NCBI GenBank assembly: GCA_947500775.1
Contig: CANMTD010000002.1
Span: forward strand, 248,001 to 312,000
From: an uncultured Paracoccaceae bacterium
GTDB lineage: Bacteria; Pseudomonadota; Alphaproteobacteria; Rhodobacterales; Rhodobacteraceae
DNA: 64,000 nucleotides
Direction: 5' to 3'
Part shown: positions 36,962 through 44,379 of the stretch, piece by piece
How positions within the stretch are numbered: position 1 is the first letter of the stretch
Layout: the number at the start of each line of letters is the position of its first letter
Program-made: the position numbers and the translations under genes
Notes under the pieces: model-generated
Told to the model about the DNA's origin: nothing
What the model saw: the letters and a program-made list of their open reading frames with translations, nothing else
Database searches by the model: none

Positions 36962-37282
36962 ATGTTTATGAACCGTCTGGACCGGACTGTTGATGTGTGC
37001 CGTACCACGCTGGAGCTGTGGCATCTGGGGGTGGAAACGCAAATGGTGGTGTCGATGCGCCTGATGGGATTTGCCGGGCTGTGGTCGATCACGCCCCACG
37101 AAAAACACCGCATGGTCAGCGAAAAAACCTCGGCCTTCGCGGAATCGGTGATGGCGGCGGGTGCGGCCACCCTGCGTGGGGACCGGCCCGATCAGATCGT
37201 CCTGGCCGCAACCCAGCCGCTGCGCCGGAAAACCCGGTCAAACTCCAGACGGCTGGTCAAACGCGGATCGAACTGGGGCTGA
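36962..37282 (+). CDS. Phasin-like small protein
   Basis: The 106-residue protein has an amphipathic helix (LELWHLGVETQMVVSMRLMG, about 17-36), then GLWSITPHEKHRMVSEKTSA and a basic tail RRKTRSNSRRLVKRG. I recall a Rhodobacterales family of this form that is often mislabelled antifreeze protein. The W-x-x-x-VE-x-Q helix resembles the N-terminus of the preceding gene product, so both may bind granule or membrane surfaces. GGAG lies upstream of the ATG. Confidence 0.6.
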   Translation: MFMNRLDRTVDVCRTTLELWHLGVETQMVVSMRLMGFAGLWSITPHEKHRMVSEKTSAFAESVMAAGAATLRGDRPDQIVLAATQPLRRKTRSNSRRLVKRGSNWG

Positions 37283-37395
37283 CACGGCGGTTGACGCAAG
37301 GCAGCAATGCAAGATCAGCATTGGATATGTCAGCAACTCTGCCGTAGATTAGAAGGCGGGAGGAAACACTTGTTTTAGCTACAGGAGTTTCTGTA

Positions 37396-37626
37396 ATGGC
37401 AACTGCAACCGCAACCACCGATATCACCCCCTCCGCCGGGGGTCTTTCCATCCTTGCCGCACCGTTTCGCGCCCTTGGCCGTCTGATGGTGATGATCATG
37501 GAAAACAACTCGCGCGTTCGCCGCGTTGAATACCTCAACAGCCTGAGCGATGCGCAACTGGCCGCCAAAGGCATGAAGCGCGAAGACATCGTGCGCCACG
37601 TCTTTCGCGATGTGTTTTACGTCTGA
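37396..37626 (+). CDS. DUF1127-like small protein
   Basis: The 76-residue protein has a hydrophobic middle (LSILAAPFRALGRLMVMIME) and a C-terminal segment RRVEYLNSLSDAQLAAKGMK that matches the DUF1127 (YjiS-like) pattern of Leu-Ser-Asp-x-x-Leu-x-x-x-Gly. An AGGAG site precedes the ATG. In other alphaproteobacteria DUF1127 proteins are RNA-binding or stress/phosphate-related; no function is assigned here. It converges on the next gene. Confidence 0.75.
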   Translation: MATATATTDITPSAGGLSILAAPFRALGRLMVMIMENNSRVRRVEYLNSLSDAQLAAKGMKREDIVRHVFRDVFYV

Positions 37627-37647
37627 TCTGATCCTCAGGCCCTGAAC

Positions 37648-38610
37648 TTACGGGTCCTCGGTCTGGGGTTTGTCCTTGTCGACCCACGGCAGGCTGCGGC
37701 CCTTGCTGGCCAATTCGTTTTCCAGTTCGGACAGCCGGTTGCGAAACCGGGGGCGCGATATCCGTTCGGCCGCGTTATGGCACAGCAGCGCGGTCAGATA
37801 GGGGCGTTTGGTTTGTTCCAGATGCTCCATCAGCTCGCGGATATAGGGCGGGTAATCGCGCCGCGCCCGGAACAGGCGGTGGAACACCATCTCGTTCAGA
37901 TGCCCTTCGCAGGCGGCATCGATCAATTCGGTCAGAACCCCCATGTTCAGCAGATCCGGTTCGATACCGCGCCCCAGCATCCGGCACCGCAGCTTGGAAA
38001 CATTGGGCCGGGTGAACAGCGCCGCGTGAATGGCATCCAGACGGATTTTGGGATCATACAGGATATAGGCGTGATCCGCCGCTTCCAGCATGTCGGGCGC
38101 ATATCCATAGCGGTCCGTGAACGACAGGCGCCGGCGCGTCAGGTATCGGCGGTCCCATTCGGTGACGCGCGGGTCAAGCGTGGCCTGCGGGCTGATCGCA
38201 ATCACGGTCGCGCCGGGGGCCGCCACTGAAAAGGCCGCTGCCGCATAGCCGCACATGCCGGTGCCGTAGAACACCACACGGTCGTAATTGTCGAAGAACC
38301 CATCGTCGGTCAGCCCGTCGAAATAGGCATAGATCACCGGATCGCGATACCAGGTGTCGGCCTCTGTGATGATGGTCAGTTGCGAAAATCCGGCCTCGTC
38401 CACCAGGGTTGTCGCCAGCGGCAACTGGTCCAGTCGCGCCCCCTGAATCGAGCTTGCAGTTTCGAAGGTCACCAACAGCATCGGGCCACCGTCCAGCAAC
38501 AATGCTGAATACCCGGCTCCCAACCTTTCAAAGCTGCCCTCTGCCGCACCTGCGTCTGTCAGCCGAGCATATAGCTCTGCCTTGGTGCCGCCGTCGTTAC
38601 CGACCTGCAT
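37648..38610 (-). CDS. Hypothetical protein, degenerate hydrolase-like
   Basis: The 320-residue protein contains FYGTGMCGYAAAAFSVAAPG (about 114-133), which looks like an alpha/beta-hydrolase nucleophile elbow, but the Ser position is Gly118. AISPQATLDPRVTEWDRRY follows. Related roseobacter proteins are often labelled PAPS reductase, without visible support here. It neighbours a glycosyltransferase and a methyltransferase, suggesting a role with surface polysaccharide. It lies 134 bp before, and points away from, the 38745 gene's stop. Confidence 0.55.
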   Translation of the reverse strand: MQVGNDGGTKAELYARLTDAGAAEGSFERLGAGYSALLLDGGPMLLVTFETASSIQGARLDQLPLATTLVDEAGFSQLTIITEADTWYRDPVIYAYFDGLTDDGFFDNYDRVVFYGTGMCGYAAAAFSVAAPGATVIAISPQATLDPRVTEWDRRYLTRRRLSFTDRYGYAPDMLEAADHAYILYDPKIRLDAIHAALFTRPNVSKLRCRMLGRGIEPDLLNMGVLTELIDAACEGHLNEMVFHRLFRARRDYPPYIRELMEHLEQTKRPYLTALLCHNAAERISRPRFRNRLSELENELASKGRSLPWVDKDKPQTEDP

Positions 38611-38744
38611 TTTAGGAACTTCCCGTAATTACTCGTATCTACACTAAAGTTTCTGAAGGTTAATGGTTTTGAGGTGCCCGTGGCAATGGAAAGTGGTTGG
38701 TTTGAACAAAGAAACCGCGACTTAAAACCGGCATTGAAACCCGT

Positions 38745-39770
38745 TCATGAACGATTCGCGAATTCTGTCATGAATCGTGCAGCATTCAGCGACACCGGTT
38801 GCGATGGGGGGGCCATCAGCAAGCGGCCAAAAAGGGCGCGGAACGGTTCTTGTTGCATCAAATCGTCAAAACGGCGTTTGCGCCAGACCACCGCCGACCG
38901 GTGCAGATCGGCCAGTTCGGAATCGGCCATCAGCGCCGAAATCTGCGCGTCGCGCGCCGGGGCAAGGCTGTTGATCGAGGTGTCCTCGGCGATGTTGAAA
39001 TTGCGTTCGATCCAGTAATCCATGCCCAGCAAATCCGCGACATTCACCCGCCCGCGATCCCGTTTCACGATATAGCTTTCCATCGCGCCCAGCGGATAGT
39101 GGTTCAGCTGAACCAGGCCGTAATTGTCGCGGCGATAGTCCGAAAAGATGCGTTGGCGGGCAAACAGCGGCGGCAGGGCGCGGCCGGACCCGTCGAACCA
39201 GCGGGCATCGGCCAGTTTGGCGTCGTCGGGATTGCGGGGGCGGTGCACGCCCAGTTTCCGGTACGTGCCATCGTTGCGAAACAACGTCTTGAACATCGCG
39301 GCGCGCCACGGCCAGTGCATGACCGCCGGGGCCGCGCGGGTGAACTGGGCCGTGACCGGCGCATCCGCATAGCGCACGACACCGGCGTTGCCGAACAGCC
39401 GCCAGGTCAGGGGAATGGCCGTGGCCTCGGGCAGGGCGGCGAACAGGGCGGGCAGGGTATGATCGCCGGTGTGGATGTTCACGAATTCATCGATATCCAG
39501 CACCAGAATCCAGTCGGCCTGTTTGACCAAAGGATGCGCGTCGGCGGTTTTCAGGGCGGTCCATTGCACGCCGCCCTCATGCGGGCCGTCATTGCGGATA
39601 TGGGTCAGATGCCCCAGCGCCTGCAACCGGTCCAGCATCGCATCGGTGCCATCGTCGCAATCGTTCGAAAACACCAGAAAATCGGTAAATCCCACCGCCT
39701 GATGATGGGCCAGCCATTCCAGCACAAAGGCGGCCTCGTTCCGGACGGTCAGTACGGCCAATGCGCGCAT
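38745..39770 (-). CDS. Glycosyltransferase family 2-like protein
   Basis: The 341-residue cytoplasmic protein begins MRALAVLTVRNEAAFVLEWL, the start of GT2_4-type glycosyltransferases. DWILVLDIDEFVNI (about 96-109) supplies the nucleotide-sugar DxD motif, and FNHYPLGAMESYI-like LNHYPLG and ARWF motifs are present. No transmembrane helix is evident. It overlaps nothing but starts 4 bp after the methyltransferase stop, so the two are co-transcribed. Sugar and acceptor are unknown. Confidence 0.82.
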   Translation of the reverse strand: MRALAVLTVRNEAAFVLEWLAHHQAVGFTDFLVFSNDCDDGTDAMLDRLQALGHLTHIRNDGPHEGGVQWTALKTADAHPLVKQADWILVLDIDEFVNIHTGDHTLPALFAALPEATAIPLTWRLFGNAGVVRYADAPVTAQFTRAAPAVMHWPWRAAMFKTLFRNDGTYRKLGVHRPRNPDDAKLADARWFDGSGRALPPLFARQRIFSDYRRDNYGLVQLNHYPLGAMESYIVKRDRGRVNVADLLGMDYWIERNFNIAEDTSINSLAPARDAQISALMADSELADLHRSAVVWRKRRFDDLMQQEPFRALFGRLLMAPPSQPVSLNAARFMTEFANRS

Positions 39771-39774
39771 CCGC

Positions 39775-40449
39775 TCAGTCCTCGCGCTGGAAGGTGACGG
39801 TCCGGCCCACCGAACCGGTGGCGGAATAGGTCAGACCGGCGGCATGCAGGGCATTGAACACCGCTTTGGTGCCTGCGGGGCCGGTCAGATGCGGGTGCAG
39901 CTCGACAATGGCGCAGCGCAGGCCGGACAGGTCCATGGCGGGCAACAGCGCGGCCTCGGCCCCGCCGATATCACAGATCAGAACCGTGGGCCTGAGCCTT
40001 TGAAACAGGGTATTTGCGTTAACCACCTCGACATTTTTGACCTCGGTTGGCGCGGCGTCGTCCGTGCGATCCCGCAGGTAACAGGTGGCGGTGCCATCTG
40101 CCGGGCCCAGTGCGGCGTGGCGCAGGGTGACATGGGCGATGCCGTTTGCCTCAAAAACCGAGCGCATATAGCAGATCAGCTGCGGGTCGATTTCGAACGC
40201 ATGAAGGTGCCGCACCCCCAGTTTGGTGGCCATCAGCGCCGTCAGATACCCGATGCCCGCGCCCAGTTCGACAACCGTGTCATCGGGGCGGACGGTTTTC
40301 AGAACCGCGTTGGCCGCGTCCAGCTTATGGCTGTCGCGGCGCAGGCCAAGCCGGCGGCGGCGATAGATCACCTCCGGATCAAGCGGAAAGCCCAGGCCAC
40401 GCGAGCGCATGATCTTTGGGGGAAGAACCGGGGTCTCGGGGGTGTCCAT
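39775..40449 (-). CDS. FkbM-type methyltransferase
   Basis: The 224-residue SAM-dependent enzyme has motif I VVELGAGIGYLTALMATKLG (about 63-82), HAFEIDPQLICYM (motif II), and a late LICDIGGAEAALLPAMDL motif that corresponds to the FkbM DIEGxE strand. The ATG at 40449 starts MDTPETPVLPP. It leads the glycosyltransferase gene and probably methylates a glycan, which is inference. Confidence 0.8.
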   Translation of the reverse strand: MDTPETPVLPPKIMRSRGLGFPLDPEVIYRRRRLGLRRDSHKLDAANAVLKTVRPDDTVVELGAGIGYLTALMATKLGVRHLHAFEIDPQLICYMRSVFEANGIAHVTLRHAALGPADGTATCYLRDRTDDAAPTEVKNVEVVNANTLFQRLRPTVLICDIGGAEAALLPAMDLSGLRCAIVELHPHLTGPAGTKAVFNALHAAGLTYSATGSVGRTVTFQRED

Positions 40450-40671
40450 GGTTAGCCCCCCTCTGAGACATTGGTGCCGATTGCCGCGAATATCCGCATG
40501 TGCCTGACCGCCTTGATGGGGTTTTGCCCCCCAGTGTTCATTGGGTTTCTTGGGACCATACCTGACAAATCTTTGGGAAAGCGTCAATTCTTGGCCTGTG
40601 GATCGGGCGGCCAGGGCGGTACATCTTGTCGCTTGACCTATGTATCCTGAGGTGCAGCATGGGCCGCAACC

Positions 40672-41601
40672 ATGGGAAAGGGCCGAACCTTGACATCACG
40701 ACCTTCCGATATCGCCGATGTGCAGGCCATGCTGGGCGAGGAAAACTATATCTGCGGGCGCCCCTTGGCCACGGTGGTTTTCCTGGCGCTGAAACTGGGC
40801 CGGCCGCTGTTTCTGGAAGGCGAGGCCGGCACCGGCAAGACCGAAATCGCCAAGGCCATCGCCGCCGCCCTGGGCCGCCGTCTGATCCGGCTGCAATGCT
40901 ACGAAGGGCTGGACGCGGCCAGCGCGGTTTACGAATGGAACTTTGCCGAACAGATGATCGCGATCCGCACGGCCGAGGCCGCGGGCGGCGCCGACCGCGA
41001 CGTGCTGAAGACAGAGCTGTTCACCGAAGAATACCTGATCGAACGCCCGCTGTTGCAGGCGATGCGCCCGCAACCGGGCGGCGCGCCGGTGCTGCTGATC
41101 GACGAATTGGACCGCACCGATGAACCGTTCGAAGCGTTCCTGCTGGAGGCGCTTAGCGATTTTCAGGTCACCATCCCCGAGCTTGGCACCATACGCGCGC
41201 CCGAACCGCCGATCGTGATCCTGACCTCGAACCGCACGCGCGAGGTGCATGACGCGCTGAAGCGCCGGTGCCTGTATCACTGGGTCGATTACCCCAGTTT
41301 CGACCGCGAGATCGAGATTCTGCACGCCCGCGCCCCCGAAGCCGCCGAAACCCTCAGCCGCGAGGTGGTGGCCTTTGTCCAGAAACTGCGCACCGAGGAT
41401 CTGTTCAAGAAACCCGGCGTGGCCGAAACCATCGACTGGGCCAAATGCCTGCTGGCGCTGGATGCGATCGACCTGAGCCCCGAGATGATCGCCGACACCA
41501 TCGGCGCGATCCTGAAATATCAGGACGACATCCAGAAACTGGAAGGGTCCGAGGCGAAACGCATTCTGGATGAGGTCCGCAAGGAACTGGCCCCGGCATG
41601 A
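40672..41601 (+). CDS. coxD: MoxR-family AAA+ ATPase (CoxD-like)
   Basis: The 309-residue ATPase has Walker A LEGEAGTGKTEIAKAI (about 44-59), Walker B VLLIDELDRTDEPFEAFLLE (about 140-159), sensor 1 ILTSNRTRE and a lid domain. In aerobic CO-dehydrogenase loci CoxD is the chaperone that helps build the Cu-S-Mo site. It is followed after 18 bp by the VWA partner gene. In form II enzymes, which lack the copper-bound cysteine motif, its exact task is less certain. Confidence 0.88.
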   Translation: MGKGRTLTSRPSDIADVQAMLGEENYICGRPLATVVFLALKLGRPLFLEGEAGTGKTEIAKAIAAALGRRLIRLQCYEGLDAASAVYEWNFAEQMIAIRTAEAAGGADRDVLKTELFTEEYLIERPLLQAMRPQPGGAPVLLIDELDRTDEPFEAFLLEALSDFQVTIPELGTIRAPEPPIVILTSNRTREVHDALKRRCLYHWVDYPSFDREIEILHARAPEAAETLSREVVAFVQKLRTEDLFKKPGVAETIDWAKCLLALDAIDLSPEMIADTIGAILKYQDDIQKLEGSEAKRILDEVRKELAPA

Positions 41602-41619
41602 TACGCGACAGGGCCCCCG

Positions 41620-42879
41620 ATGCCTGAATACGCCCCCCTCAGCATTCCCGAAGATGGCAAGCTGAGCCATAACATCACCCATTTTGCCCGGGCGCTGCGG
41701 GCCGCGGGCTTGCCGATCGGGCCGGGCCGGGTGGTGCAGGCGATCCGCGCGGTCGAAGCGGCGGGGTTCAGCGAACGCCACGATTTTTACTGGACGCTGC
41801 ACGCCTGTTTCGTCAGCAAACCCGAACAGCGCGATGTCTTTGGCCAGGTCTTTCGCCTGTACTGGCGCGACCCGCGATATCTGGAACAGATGATGAGCCT
41901 GATTACCCCCACCGTGCGCGGGGTATCGGCGGAACGGCAGATCAAATCCGCCGAAAAACGCGCCGCCGAGGCGTTGCTGGACGGGGTGCAGCGCGATGTG
42001 CCCGATCTGCCCGACACGGATGAGGGCAGCGAGGTTGAGATCGACGCCTCGGCCACCGCGTCCTCCGAAGAACGGCTGAAAACGCTGGATTTCGAACAGA
42101 TGAGCCTGTCCGAGATGGCCGAAGCCCGGCGGATGCTGGCGCGGCTCAGCCTGCCGGTGAAGCCGCTGACATCGCGGCGCACGCAGGCCGATCTGCGCGG
42201 CGCGCAGGCCGATTGGCGCCGCACCATGCGCGCGGCGATGCGGCAGGGCGGCGATATCACCGCGCTGGCGCGGCGCGCCCGGCGCACCCGCTGGCCCAAT
42301 CTGGTGGTGCTGTGCGATATTTCGGGATCGATGAGCCAGTACAGCCGCATGGTGCTGCATTTCCTGCATGCGGTCGCCAATGAAAAAGGGGCAGGCTGGG
42401 CCCGGGTTCACGCCTTTACCTTCGGCACCCGGCTGACCAATATCACCCGCCATCTGGCCACCCGCGATGTCGATGCGGCGCTGGCCGCCGCCGGGGCCGA
42501 GGCGCAGGATTGGGAAGGCGGCACGCGGATCGGCGAGGCGCTGCACGCCTTCAACCGCGACTGGTCGCGCCGGGTGCTGGGCACGGGCGCGGTTGTCCTG
42601 TTGATCACCGACGGGCTGGACCGGGGCGATCCCGACCTGCTGGCGACCGAGGCCGAGCGGCTGCACCTGTCGGCCCGGCGGCTGATCTGGATCAACCCCT
42701 TGCTGCGCTGGGACGGATTCGCGCCGCGCGCCGCCGGGGTGCGGGCGCTGTTGCCGCATGTCGATTGCTTTCGCGCGGGCCACAACATCGCCTCGCTTGA
42801 AGCATTGGCCGCATCGCTGTCCAGCGCCCATGACAGCGGCGACAAACCCCGGCTGATGGCGGCCTTGCGCGCGATTTGA
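41620..42879 (+). CDS. coxE: VWA-domain protein (CoxE-like)
   Basis: The 419-residue protein has an N-terminal helical domain, an acidic linker (about 115-155), and a C-terminal von Willebrand A domain with MIDAS VVLCDISGSMSQYSRMVL (about 228-245). VWA proteins act with MoxR ATPases in metalloenzyme maturation. Its position directly behind coxD and upstream of CO-dehydrogenase genes supports CoxE. Its final codons overlap a perfect FnrL-type box. Confidence 0.88.
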   Translation: MPEYAPLSIPEDGKLSHNITHFARALRAAGLPIGPGRVVQAIRAVEAAGFSERHDFYWTLHACFVSKPEQRDVFGQVFRLYWRDPRYLEQMMSLITPTVRGVSAERQIKSAEKRAAEALLDGVQRDVPDLPDTDEGSEVEIDASATASSEERLKTLDFEQMSLSEMAEARRMLARLSLPVKPLTSRRTQADLRGAQADWRRTMRAAMRQGGDITALARRARRTRWPNLVVLCDISGSMSQYSRMVLHFLHAVANEKGAGWARVHAFTFGTRLTNITRHLATRDVDAALAAAGAEAQDWEGGTRIGEALHAFNRDWSRRVLGTGAVVLLITDGLDRGDPDLLATEAERLHLSARRLIWINPLLRWDGFAPRAAGVRALLPHVDCFRAGHNIASLEALAASLSSAHDSGDKPRLMAALRAI

Positions 42880-42889
42880 TCGACATCAA
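42876..42889. promoter_or_regulatory. FNR/FnrL-type box (perfect consensus)
   Basis: TTGAT-CGAC-ATCAA fits the FNR consensus TTGAT-N4-ATCAA exactly. It overlaps the coxE stop codon. The next plus-strand gene begins 246 bp on, after a terminator. Placing the box at -41.5 would put a start site near 42924. Confidence 0.6.
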
Positions 42890-42922
42890 AGTGAGCGGAT
42901 TTCAGGGCTGTTAGCAGTCAGG

Positions 42923-43050
42923 GGAACCGGGCCGAAGCAGCGTTGTTGGTAACCTGTTGATGTGCCGCATTTGCCCGGCGTTCAAAGGGCGCTGTTCCCC
43001 CAGACAGGCCACGAATTGCACCGCGGGCCCTCCCTCCCGCGGTGCTTTTT
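42923..43050 (+). ncRNA. Candidate small RNA downstream of an FnrL box
   Basis: About 128 nt without a credible ORF lie between a perfect FnrL-type box and a strong rho-independent terminator. The sequence allows a long-range pairing of AGCAGCG (42936) with CGCTGTT (42990) before the terminator hairpin. The arrangement recalls FNR-activated small RNAs such as FnrS in E. coli. No sequence similarity is claimed, and the 5' end is estimated. Alternatively this is only the coxDE 3' untranslated region. Confidence 0.4.
43018..43050 (+). terminator. Strong rho-independent terminator after coxE
   Basis: A perfect 10-bp stem GCACCGCGGG/CCCGCGGTGC with an 8-nt loop is followed by five T residues. Confidence 0.92.
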
Positions 43051-43061
43051 GTTCATTCAAA

Positions 43062-43079
43062 CATTGACATGTGTCAATG
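43062..43079. promoter_or_regulatory. CRP/FNR-like palindrome (TTGAC-N4-GTCAA)
   Basis: CATTGACA-TG-TGTCAATG has perfect 8-bp arms and includes TTGA-N6-TCAA, the core of FNR/FixK/Dnr-type sites. Its first half, TTGACA at 43064, could instead be a -35 element for the sulfur transporter genes. Confidence 0.5.
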
Positions 43080-43097
43080 CAAGGGGTTGTCTGTATT

Positions 43098-43119
43098 TAT
43101 ATTCTTAAAATGGAATATA
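43098..43119. promoter_or_regulatory. Inverted repeat TATATTC-N8-GAATATA, SqrR/BigR-type operator
   Basis: The arms are perfect 7-bp complements and contain ATTC-N8-GAAT, the consensus I recall for the persulfide-responsive repressor SqrR of Rhodobacter. It overlaps the probable promoter/leader and ends 15 bp before the YeeE/YedE start codon. No SqrR/BigR gene is in the window. Confidence 0.55.
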
Positions 43120-43134
43120 ACAGGAGGACGCAAA

Positions 43135-43686
43135 ATGACGCTTTCATGGAAAACGGGGGGATTGGCGCTTGGCCTGGTGTTTTTCCTGGCCGTTCTGCTG
43201 GTCAAACCGATCGGCGTTTCAACGCAATTCGTGATTCTGGACGGCATTCTTTGGGACGGGCTGAACCCCGAGGTCGTGACCCAGACCGACGACGGATACA
43301 CATCCACCAACGCCTATCTGGCGAAATCGGGCGGGAAATACGCGAAATCCGTGGCCAACCCGATGAATTATTCCTTCATCTTCGTTCTGGCGATGATGTT
43401 GGGGGCGGGCGTGTCGTCCTATCTGCGCAAGGGCGTGTCGGCCGAGGAACGCACCATGCCCAACCTGTGGCGTGCCAATTTCGGGGATGGCGTGACCAAA
43501 CGCTATCTGGTCGCCTTTCTGGGCGGATTCATCGTGCTTTATGGTGCGCGGCTGGCGGGCGGCTGCACCTCGGGGCACATGATGTCGGGCATGATGCAGA
43601 CCGCGCTGTCGGGCTATATCTTTGCCGCGGGCGCCTTTGCCGCGGCCATTCCAACCGCACTTATCCTGTTCAAATCGGAGGGCTGA
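43135..43686 (+). CDS. YeeE/YedE family sulfur transporter, subunit 1
   Basis: The 183-residue membrane protein has about four to five helices and a conserved GARLAGGCTSGHMMSGMMQ motif with the permeation-path cysteine. The family (YeeE/YedE, PmpA) imports thiosulfate or other sulfur species. The ATG at 43135 follows GGAGGA; an upstream frame from 43042 is noncoding. A partner half follows after 3 bp. The pair sits inside the cox locus, where it could supply sulfur for the molybdenum site, which is inference. Confidence 0.85.
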   Translation: MTLSWKTGGLALGLVFFLAVLLVKPIGVSTQFVILDGILWDGLNPEVVTQTDDGYTSTNAYLAKSGGKYAKSVANPMNYSFIFVLAMMLGAGVSSYLRKGVSAEERTMPNLWRANFGDGVTKRYLVAFLGGFIVLYGARLAGGCTSGHMMSGMMQTALSGYIFAAGAFAAAIPTALILFKSEG

Positions 43687-43689
43687 GCC

Positions 43690-44271
43690 ATGACCGGCAT
43701 TCTTCTTGCAATCGTGATCGGCGCGGCCTTTGGCGCCGTGCTGGACCGGGTCGGGGCGACCAACCCCAACCTGATCGGTAAAATGCTGAACCTGACCAAC
43801 CTGCACCTGATGAAGGCGATCCTGCTGGCCATCGGCACCGGGTCGGTTCTGATGTTCGCAGGCCAGATGCTGGGCCTTGTCGAGGTCGGGCATATGTCGG
43901 TCAAGACCGCCTATGTCGGCGTCTTCATCGGCGGGCTGATGCTGGGCGTTGGCTGGGCCGCGTCGGGGTTCTGCCCCGGCACGGGCGTTGCCGCCGCCGC
44001 CTCGGGGCGGCGTGATGCGCTGATGTTCATCGCCGGGGGCCTGTTGGGCGCCGCGGCCTATATGGCGACTTACCCGATGTGGAAAGCCTCGGGCCTGTTG
44101 TCGGGCAAGGCGCTGACGCTGGGGGCCGTGCCCGGCGCGAAATATGACGCGCTGTTCCCGTCCTTGCCCGGCGATATCGTCGGTATCGTGCTGGGGGCGG
44201 CGTTCATCGCCGTGGCCTTTGCCCTGCCATCCCGTCTGGATTTGGGCGGACAGAAGGCAACAGCGACCTAA
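43690..44271 (+). CDS. YeeE/YedE family sulfur transporter, subunit 2
   Basis: The 193-residue membrane protein has about five helices and the motif AASGFCPGTGVAAAASGRRDA with the conserved cysteine. It is the second half (PmpB-like) of a split YeeE/YedE transporter, coupled to the preceding gene by 3 bp. Terminator at 44291-44325 ends this two-gene unit before the XdhC-type gene. Confidence 0.85.
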   Translation: MTGILLAIVIGAAFGAVLDRVGATNPNLIGKMLNLTNLHLMKAILLAIGTGSVLMFAGQMLGLVEVGHMSVKTAYVGVFIGGLMLGVGWAASGFCPGTGVAAAASGRRDALMFIAGGLLGAAAYMATYPMWKASGLLSGKALTLGAVPGAKYDALFPSLPGDIVGIVLGAAFIAVAFALPSRLDLGGQKATAT

Positions 44272-44290
44272 GTCGCCCGTATATAACCTG

Positions 44291-44325
44291 AAAAACGCCG
44301 CTGACTTCGGAACGCGGCGTTTTTT
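44291..44325 (+). terminator. Rho-independent terminator after YeeE/YedE pair
   Basis: AAAACGCCGC and GCGGCGTTTT form a 10-bp stem around a 12-nt loop, with a T-rich end. Confidence 0.85.
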
Positions 44326-44379
44326 ATGTCTGGAAACCTGCGCCAACGGCTCCATAGTAGTGGCTGGAGGAGAGCGCAG

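Noticed and set aside
40696-42831. A 711-residue minus-strand frame opposite coxD and coxE
   Set aside because: No domain and a typical antisense composition; the opposite strand carries clear Walker and MIDAS motifs.
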